A stretch of 11,386 bases of DNA. Origin: Candidatus Woesearchaeota archaeon. GTDB lineage: Archaea > Nanobdellota > Nanobdellia > Woesearchaeales > WJKL01. The DNA is taken from assembly GCA_019322815.1 (NCBI GenBank), contig JAHWIB010000041.1, forward strand, positions 1 through 11,386, read 5' to 3'. Shown one piece after another: positions 6,014 to 11,386 of the stretch; position 1 is the stretch's first letter; the number at the start of each line of letters is the position of its first letter. The notes below the pieces were generated by a model. The model was not told the DNA's origin and made no database searches. It saw nothing but the letters and a program-made list of their open reading frames with translations. The translations under genes and the position numbers were made by a program.

Positions 6014-7303
6014 ATGAAAGCAAACAGATTTAAGATTTTAAGTGTACTAGCACTATTTTTAATAGGCTTCCTAGCTGTTTCTGGAATAGCAAATGCGGAC
6101 AGCGTGCCTGTTACTATCGAAGAAGTTAAAATAAATGGAGATGTATTTGACTTAGTTGGAGATGAACTAAGAGGAGATTTAGTAAGAGACGATGAGTTAA
6201 TAGTCAAAGTCAAAATAAATGCTTTAGCAGATGATAATAATGTTGTTGTAAAAGCTGAAATCGACGGCTTAGACCATGATGAAGACCAGGCAGAAGATGA
6301 AACTGATCCATTTAGTGTAAAAGAAGGCAGAAGCTACTGGAAAACATTGAATTTAAAACTCCCTGACAGAATGGATGTTGATCAATATGCTTTAAGAATT
6401 GAAGTTTCTAACAGAGCTGATGATGAAGAAGTTGAAGTTGTTGCTATGCTTGATGTCACAACTCCAAGAGATGCAATGACTATAAAAGATGTTGTTTTAA
6501 GCCCTGAAGAATTTGTTAAAGCTGGCAGAGCATTGCTTGCAAATGTCAGAGTTAAAAATGTTGGTGAAAAAGACCAAGATGGTGTAAGAGTTAGAGTAAG
6601 CATCCCTGATCTAGGAATAAGCGACTCTGACTGGATTGATGAAATAGAAGCTGAAGATTCAGTAACAAGCGAAGAACTATATATGAGAATACCACAATGC
6701 GCTGAAGCTGGCGACTATGAAGTTGTTGTAACTGTTGAATATGATGATGGTGATGAAGAAGTAGAAACAACAGAATTAATAACTGTTGTTGAAGGTGATA
6801 TGTGTGATATTGGTAGTGATGAAGATGCTGGCCAGACTATAATCACAGTAGGCAGCGATGTTCAAGAGGTTGTTGCTGGTGAAAGTGGAGTTGTTTACCC
6901 AGTAAGTTTAAGCAATACAGGCAGTACATCTAGAACTTATCAGATAGCTGTTCAAGCTGGCGATTGGGCTGATGTAAGAGTAAGTCCAAATGTTGTTGTT
7001 CTGGATTCAGAAGAAACAAAGATGGTCTATGTCTATGTATCTGCTAAAGAAGATGCAACACCTGGAGTACAAACATTTGGTGTAGAAGTAAAAAGCGGAG
7101 ATGAAGTATTGCAGGAAGTTGTTTTAAGCGCCAATGTTGCTGAACCAACAGATACAGGATCAAGTTTAAAGAGAGTATTAGAAGTTGGCTTAGTTGTTTT
7201 GGTCATAGCACTAGTTGTAGTTGGACTAGTTGTTGGATTCAAAAGACTAAAAGAAGACAGCGAAGAAGTTTCTGAAACTGGCGAAGAACAAACTTATTAT
7301 TAA
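6014..7303 (+). CDS. Putative S-layer protein, CARDB-type, C-terminal anchor
   Basis: Encodes 429 residues. The signal peptide covers 1-28 with cleavage after ANA. Three beta-sandwich regions follow: about 29-146, very acidic; a CARDB-like domain (about 153-260) with AEAGDYEVVVTVEY; and about 272-380, resembling the NEW3/CARDB class that follows conserved AGQTIITVGSDV. A membrane segment (389-409, all Leu/Val/Ile/Ala/Gly) precedes a short charged tail (410-429) ending QTYY that begins with KRLK, so the C-terminus should face the cytoplasm. This architecture matches proteins annotated as putative S-layer proteins in Woesearchaeota-like genomes, which I recall but could not check. Strong promoter, strong Shine-Dalgarno and T-run terminator fit a highly expressed single-gene unit. 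It contains no N-X-S/T sequon. It could instead be a minor anchored surface protein. Confidence 0.8.
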   Translation: MKANRFKILSVLALFLIGFLAVSGIANADSVPVTIEEVKINGDVFDLVGDELRGDLVRDDELIVKVKINALADDNNVVVKAEIDGLDHDEDQAEDETDPFSVKEGRSYWKTLNLKLPDRMDVDQYALRIEVSNRADDEEVEVVAMLDVTTPRDAMTIKDVVLSPEEFVKAGRALLANVRVKNVGEKDQDGVRVRVSIPDLGISDSDWIDEIEAEDSVTSEELYMRIPQCAEAGDYEVVVTVEYDDGDEEVETTELITVVEGDMCDIGSDEDAGQTIITVGSDVQEVVAGESGVVYPVSLSNTGSTSRTYQIAVQAGDWADVRVSPNVVVLDSEETKMVYVYVSAKEDATPGVQTFGVEVKSGDEVLQEVVLSANVAEPTDTGSSLKRVLEVGLVVLVIALVVVGLVVGFKRLKEDSEEVSETGEEQTYY

Positions 7304-7324
7304 TTTTTTTTAAAAATTATTTTT
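7304..7324 (+). terminator. Oligo-T archaeal terminator
   Basis: Eight T residues (7304-7311) begin immediately after the TAA of the S-layer-like gene, and a second run of five (7320-7324) follows in a T-rich stretch. No hairpin is needed; T runs like this are the usual archaeal termination signal. Confidence 0.7.
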
Positions 7325-7342
7325 ATTATTCTTATATTCTAT

Positions 7343-7363
7343 CATCAAAAAGATTTTTAATAA
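7343..7363 (+). promoter_or_regulatory. BRE/TATA promoter giving a leaderless transcript
   Basis: CAAAAAGA (7346-7353) followed by TTTTTAATAA (7354-7363) resembles the module in front of the S-layer-like gene. The TATA centre is about 26 bases before ATG 7384, so the transcript is expected to start at or within a base or two of the start codon. No Shine-Dalgarno motif is present, which agrees. Confidence 0.65.
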
Positions 7364-7383
7364 ACCTATTATTTCTATATGTA

Positions 7384-8484
7384 ATGATAGTTATTATTGG
7401 AGGGGGGCCTATAGGCTGCTTTGTAGCAAGCTTGTTAGCTGAAAAAGGACTAGATGTATGTGTATATGAAGAACATGATAGTATAGGCAAGCCAGTGCAG
7501 TGTACAGGCATTGTGACAGGCAAGATAAAAGAGGTTATCTCATTAAAAGATGAATTTATAGTAAATAGATTAAGTAAAGTTAAGGTTAATTCTTTGAATA
7601 ATTCTGTTGATCTAGAGCTTTCTGAAGAAATTGTTTTGGATAGGGTTGGATTTGACCAGTATCTAGCTGAAAAAGCTGCTTCTAATGGGGCTAAAATTGT
7701 TTTGAACCATAAATTTACAGGCATTGAATTAGGAGATGCTATTTTTCTTGATAAAGAAAAAGATGAGATTATAAAAGTAAAAGCTGACAAGATAATTGGA
7801 GCAGACGGCCCTTTGTCTTGTGTTGCAAAGTCTTCTGGAATATTTGGAAACAGAGAGTTTTATACTGGAATCCAGGCAAGAATCAAAGGAAAATTTGATT
7901 CTGGTAGTTATGAAACTTATTTTGGCAGTACTTGTCCTGATTTTTTTGGGTGGGTTGTGCCTGAATCTGATGAAATTGCAAGGATTGGAGTTGCTTCTAG
8001 AGATAATGCAAAAGAATATTTTGATAGTTTTTTGAAATCAAAAGGTTTTTCTGAGGAAGATATTATAGATAAACAAGGCGGATTAATACCAATTTATGAT
8101 AAGAAAGTTATAGTTCAGAAGAACAATATATTTTTAGTAGGAGATGCTGCATGTCATGTAAAAGCAACAACAGGGGGTGGATTAGTTCCTGGTTTAAAAG
8201 CTGCTTCTATATTAGCTGATTGTATTATCAATGATAAAAATTATGAAAAAGAACTGAGAAAATTAAACAAAGAAATGAGGATTCATTTGAAAGCAAGGAA
8301 GATGTTAAATAATTTTTCAGACAAGGATTATGATAAATTGATAAATTTGGTAAATAATGAGAAGATTAAAAATATATTAAAAGAAAATAATAGAGACAGT
8401 CCATTTAGTATTTTAAAAAAGGTTATTTTTGCTGAGCCTAAACTGCTGTTATATATTAAAAATTTTACAAGTATTTTTTCTTAG
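7384..8484 (+). CDS. Geranylgeranyl reductase family flavoprotein
   Basis: Encodes 366 residues, about the usual length of archaeal geranylgeranyl reductases. These FAD enzymes reduce double bonds of geranylgeranyl chains in archaeal ether lipids and, in some archaea, of the dolichol carrier. Visible motifs are the N-terminal FAD-binding GGGPIG (6-11), the PVQCTG loop with Cys40 (a conserved position in the family), GADGPLS (139-145), FFGWVVP as the family's substrate-side motif, and FLVGDAACHVKATTGGG with the FAD-binding Gly253-Asp254. The start is chosen because Met1 immediately precedes the Rossmann strand and the promoter spacing fits leaderless expression. The next gene is aglB, so the substrate could be the polyprenyl-phosphate glycan carrier as well as membrane lipid. 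Which of these is reduced cannot be read from sequence. Other members of the wider FAD-monooxygenase-like superfamily are less likely. Confidence 0.88.
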   Translation: MIVIIGGGPIGCFVASLLAEKGLDVCVYEEHDSIGKPVQCTGIVTGKIKEVISLKDEFIVNRLSKVKVNSLNNSVDLELSEEIVLDRVGFDQYLAEKAASNGAKIVLNHKFTGIELGDAIFLDKEKDEIIKVKADKIIGADGPLSCVAKSSGIFGNREFYTGIQARIKGKFDSGSYETYFGSTCPDFFGWVVPESDEIARIGVASRDNAKEYFDSFLKSKGFSEEDIIDKQGGLIPIYDKKVIVQKNNIFLVGDAACHVKATTGGGLVPGLKAASILADCIINDKNYEKELRKLNKEMRIHLKARKMLNNFSDKDYDKLINLVNNEKIKNILKENNRDSPFSILKKVIFAEPKLLLYIKNFTSIFS

Positions 8485-8490
8485 ATTATA

Positions 8491-8507
8491 AGAAAATATT
8501 TATAAAT
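8491..8507 (+). promoter_or_regulatory. BRE/TATA promoter of aglB
   Basis: AGAAAA (8491-8496) and TTTATAAAT (8499-8507) lie just after the reductase stop codon. The expected start near 8528 leaves a short leader of about 16 bases. Read-through from the reductase promoter is also possible because no T-run terminator lies between the genes. Confidence 0.65.
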
Positions 8508-8531
8508 GACCTCTAGTTTAAGAGTATTTAA

Positions 8532-8537
8532 GGGGTG
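8532..8537 (+). promoter_or_regulatory. Ribosome binding site of aglB
   Basis: GGGGTG at 8532-8537 ends six bases before ATG 8544 and matches the archaeal anti-Shine-Dalgarno sequence well enough to fix this start, ahead of the unusual acidic N-terminal tail. Confidence 0.65.
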
Positions 8538-8543
8538 TAATTA

Positions 8544-11273
8544 ATGGATGATGATAAAAAAGATTCTGATGATGAATTATCAATAGATCAAAATACTGAA
8601 ATAAAAGAAGAAACTGAAAAACCAGATAAAAATCAAGAAAAGATTGAAGAATCTGAAGAAGAAAGTTCTTCAAAAGATGAACTCTCTTTTGATTTTAATA
8701 AAATAATCAATTTTTTCAAGAAAAATAAATATATTATTCCTATTTTATTGATATTAATTGCAATGTCTTTTTCTGTTTATTTCAGGTCATATCCTGCTGA
8801 TCTTCCTATAACAGATACATGGGCTAAGGATACTGTCTATAATTTCTATAGAAATGAGATCAGAAATCAGGTCAATAAAGAATATCCTAATCTGCCTGAG
8901 TCAAACAAGAATAATCTGGTTGAAGGCCAGTTTCAGGAAGTTTTGAAAACTGAAAAAGACACTGTTGAAGAACAGATCCAGCAGCTTTCTCAGGAATATA
9001 AAAATAATTTCAAAGATTCTGACGGGCAGACTTATTTGCTAGCAATTGATCCTTATGTTTGGTATGGAGAAGTCAGGAATTATATTAGAAACGGGCATTT
9101 TGGTACTGATATTGTTGATGGTAAAGAGATGAATATGTTAAGAAATGGAAGAGTTGGAAAAGGAGGTGCAAGAAGTTTTCATCCGTTATTCAGTGCTTAT
9201 TTTTATAAATTTATAAGTATTTTTAGTGATGCTTCTTTGATGAGTGTATTTTTTTATATGCCTCTGATTATTGTTACTTTATCAATAATCCCTGCTTTTT
9301 TTATAGGCAAAAGGGTTGGAGGAAATGTTGGAGGATTTTTTGCTGGCATGATTGTAGCTATCAATGCCGCTTTGCTTAGCAGAACTCCTGCTGGATTTGC
9401 TGATACAGATGCTTATAATGTATTTTTTCCTTTGATGATTACTTGGCTGTTTTTAGAGGCTTTTGAAACAACTGATAAGAAAAAAGATATTATTTATGCT
9501 GGATTAGGAGGATTATTAGCTGGATTATATGCTTTTGCATGGACTGGCTGGTGGTATGTTTTTGATTTTATTTTAGCAAGTGTTGGTATTTATCTTGCTT
9601 ATTATATTTTGGTGCATATAGATAATATTAAAAAAGGACTGCCTGTAATAAAAGAGATATTATTTACAACAGGAATATTTTTTATTTCTTCTTCAGTATT
9701 TGTCTCTTTGTTTACAAAATTTCAAACTTTTTTAATGTTTTTAAAAGGGCCTTTTAGTGTTATTGCAATGAAAGAAGTTGCTGTAAGAACTTTATGGCCA
9801 AATGTATTGACAACTGTTGCTGAATTCAATGAAGTTGCACTAGGCGCAATAATTGGACAGATGGGAGGAGCATTATTATTTTTACTTGCTATAGCTGGGA
9901 TTGTCTTGACTATTTTAAAGACAGATAGGTATGGAAGAAGAGACATAAAATATGTTATATTATTAATAATATGGTTTATTGGAACATTATATGGATTTAC
10001 AAAAGGAATGAGATTTGCAATATTAATGATCCCTGCATTTTCAATTGCATTTGGAGTTGCTGTTGGAGTTATCTATGAATATTTAAGCAAATGGATAATA
10101 AAAGAGATGAATATTGACAAATATATAACAAAAACCGTTTTGATTATTATTCTGCTTTTATTATTAGTCGGGCCATTAAAAGCAGCTGCAAATGTTGCTA
10201 AAAATGAGATTCCTAGTATGAATGATGCATGGTATGACAGCCTGATCGGAATAAAAAATGATGCAGATGATGCAATAATAACATCATGGTGGGATTTTGG
10301 CCATTGGTTTGTTGCAATAGCTGAAAGAAGAGTTACATTTGATGGAGGAGACCAAGGAAGAAAAATCCATTGGGTTGGAAAAAGTCTATTGACAGATGAT
10401 GAAGATGTTTCTGTAGGTATATTAAGGATGTTGAACTGCGGACAAATACTTGCTTCAGATACTATAATCAATGCTACAGATAATGATACTGTAAGAGGAA
10501 TTGATATCCAAAATAAAATAATTGTAGAAGATAAAAATGGAGCAAAAAAAATATTAGAAAAAGAAGGATTTAGCAATGATGAAATAGAACAAATCTTGAA
10601 ATATACTCATTGTGATGATCTAATTCCTCAATATTACATCACTTCTGAGGATATGGTTGGAAAAGCTGGAGTATGGGGACATTTTGGAAGCTGGGATTTT
10701 GAAAGGGCTTTGATGTGGCAGACAGTAAGAAAACTTGACATGACAGAAGGAACAAGAGTATTAAGAGAAGAATTTGGATTAAGCGAGGAAGAAGCTGATA
10801 ATTATTATTATGAGATTCAAAATAATAAAGCAGACCAGTGGGTAAGCCCCTGGCCTGGTTATCTTTCTGGAGTAAGCAGCTGCACTGAAAATGATGGAAT
10901 AATTAAATGCGGAAATGGAATTGAAGTGGATTCAACCAGCATGAAAGCAGTTGTTTCAACACAGCAAGGAAAAGTTCCTGTCAGATCAATTGCTTTTATA
11001 AATAAAAATAGAGAATTTGAAATAAAAGAAAACAACGGAGCTGCTGCTGTTGTATCTGCTGCACTAATTCCTACTGGCAACGGGCTTAACAGCATATTGA
11101 TGCATCCAAGATTAGCTGGAAGCATGTTTACAAGATTATTCTTTTTTGACGGGCAAGGATTAAGGCATTTTGAAATATTTTCTGATAAAAGACAGGTAAC
11201 TGGCGGAAGGATCCAAGTATGGAAAGTAAATTGGGAAGAAGGAGAACCTATCAATCTAATGAAAAATGAATGA
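8544..11273 (+). CDS. aglB: AglB/STT3 oligosaccharyltransferase
   Basis: Encodes 909 residues. AglB transfers a glycan from a polyprenyl-phosphate carrier to Asn in N-X-S/T on the outer face of the membrane. Residues 1-50 form an acidic, Lys/Glu/Asp-rich tail, and the first membrane span is about 63-80. The first catalytic acidic motif is IDPYVWY (Asp169). The second is FADTDAYN (Asp287, Asp289). The TIXE-type motif is TVAE (424-427). The hallmark WWDxG is WWDFG (582-586), followed by DGGDQGRKIHW (from Asp600) and a region SEDMVGKAGVWG (701 on) in the place of the DK/MI motif. Multiple membrane spans end near 548, followed by a globular external domain to 909. Two features differ from typical AglB: the acidic tail and an extra helical stretch between span one and Asp169. 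The protein has sequons of its own (Asn643-Ala-Thr, Asn647-Asp-Thr). The next gene overlaps its stop. Confidence 0.95.
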   Translation: MDDDKKDSDDELSIDQNTEIKEETEKPDKNQEKIEESEEESSSKDELSFDFNKIINFFKKNKYIIPILLILIAMSFSVYFRSYPADLPITDTWAKDTVYNFYRNEIRNQVNKEYPNLPESNKNNLVEGQFQEVLKTEKDTVEEQIQQLSQEYKNNFKDSDGQTYLLAIDPYVWYGEVRNYIRNGHFGTDIVDGKEMNMLRNGRVGKGGARSFHPLFSAYFYKFISIFSDASLMSVFFYMPLIIVTLSIIPAFFIGKRVGGNVGGFFAGMIVAINAALLSRTPAGFADTDAYNVFFPLMITWLFLEAFETTDKKKDIIYAGLGGLLAGLYAFAWTGWWYVFDFILASVGIYLAYYILVHIDNIKKGLPVIKEILFTTGIFFISSSVFVSLFTKFQTFLMFLKGPFSVIAMKEVAVRTLWPNVLTTVAEFNEVALGAIIGQMGGALLFLLAIAGIVLTILKTDRYGRRDIKYVILLIIWFIGTLYGFTKGMRFAILMIPAFSIAFGVAVGVIYEYLSKWIIKEMNIDKYITKTVLIIILLLLLVGPLKAAANVAKNEIPSMNDAWYDSLIGIKNDADDAIITSWWDFGHWFVAIAERRVTFDGGDQGRKIHWVGKSLLTDDEDVSVGILRMLNCGQILASDTIINATDNDTVRGIDIQNKIIVEDKNGAKKILEKEGFSNDEIEQILKYTHCDDLIPQYYITSEDMVGKAGVWGHFGSWDFERALMWQTVRKLDMTEGTRVLREEFGLSEEEADNYYYEIQNNKADQWVSPWPGYLSGVSSCTENDGIIKCGNGIEVDSTSMKAVVSTQQGKVPVRSIAFINKNREFEIKENNGAAAVVSAALIPTGNGLNSILMHPRLAGSMFTRLFFFDGQGLRHFEIFSDKRQVTGGRIQVWKVNWEEGEPINLMKNE

Positions 11274-11386
11274 AGATATTTGGATTATAATACCTGCTTA
11301 TAATGAAGAAAAGAATATTGGAAAAGTTATTGATAAAACTAAAGAATATGTTAAGAATATTATTGTAGCTGATGATGGAAGCAGAG
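11266..11386 (+). CDS. Family 2 glycosyltransferase, 3' partial
   Basis: Forty codons are visible before the window ends. They read MNEDIWIIIPAYNEEKNI and continue to IIVADDGS at residues 32-39. The first beta strand with PAYNEE and the DDGS motif are the hallmarks of GT-A fold family 2 transferases, including dolichyl-phosphate mannose or glucose synthases that load a sugar on the lipid carrier. The ATG overlaps the aglB stop by eight bases in a different frame, indicating co-transcription and translational coupling. A second ATG at 11270 is in a frame that stops after six codons and is not used. Donor sugar and acceptor cannot be told from this fragment. Membership of family 2 is well supported; a dolichyl-phosphate synthase role is inferred from position. 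Confidence 0.8.
   Translation, partial: MNEDIWIIIPAYNEEKNIGKVIDKTKEYVKNIIVADDGSR

Noticed and set aside
5992..6033. Thirteen-codon upstream frame
   Set aside because: No well-placed ribosome site; kept only as a low-interest leader remark, not as a gene.
7332..7790. Minus-strand open frame over the reductase start
   Set aside because: Shadow of the well-supported reductase, Ser/Thr/Asn/Ile-rich, no family motif.
7796..8035. Plus-strand 79-codon frame inside the reductase
   Set aside because: Lies wholly inside the reductase between its conserved GADG and GDAA motifs; no Shine-Dalgarno motif or domain.
10073..11254. Minus-strand open frames of 167 and 131 codons opposite aglB
   Set aside because: Both mirror the conserved AglB coding frame including WWDFG, and have no independent signals.

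Overview
The window looks like a piece of an AT-rich archaeal genome, most likely from a DPANN lineage such as Woesearchaeota or Pacearchaeota. The phylum is inferred from domain style; no marker gene is present. The archaeal call rests on an AglB-type (STT3) oligosaccharyltransferase, a geranylgeranyl-reductase-family flavoprotein, BRE/TATA promoters at the expected distance from starts, one apparently leaderless gene, and a run-of-T terminator. All genes lie on the + strand. Coding density is high, and the longest non-coding gap is 169 bases (2672-2840). No tRNA, rRNA, CRISPR array or mobile element was seen.

Left part (1-2671): the 3' portion of a very large coiled-coil protein with a low-complexity Gln/Pro/Ala/Thr N-terminal region, one transmembrane segment in the middle, and a repeat-rich coiled-coil C-terminal half. 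Its 5' end lies outside the window. The gap after it (2672-2840) holds three consecutive hairpins, each with a 5-base loop. The last one is terminator-like and runs directly into the next promoter.

Middle part (2772-7324): a two-gene transcription unit encodes an unrecognised membrane-anchored, lipoprotein-like protein (2841-3767) and, one base later, a large secreted multi-domain beta-sandwich protein (3769-5883). A separately promoted gene follows (6014-7303) for a CARDB-type surface protein with a signal peptide and a C-terminal membrane anchor, the best candidate here for the S-layer protein. It ends at an oligo-T terminator.

Right part (7343-11386): a leaderless geranylgeranyl reductase family gene, then aglB with its own promoter, and an 8-base-overlapping family 2 glycosyltransferase gene cut by the window end. 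These three fit a lipid-linked N-glycosylation module: the reductase may saturate the polyprenyl carrier, the glycosyltransferase may load a sugar on it, and AglB transfers the glycan to protein outside the membrane. The window therefore reads as a cell-envelope locus. A notable oddity is that neither of the two large secreted beta-sandwich proteins beside aglB has an N-X-S/T sequon by hand count.
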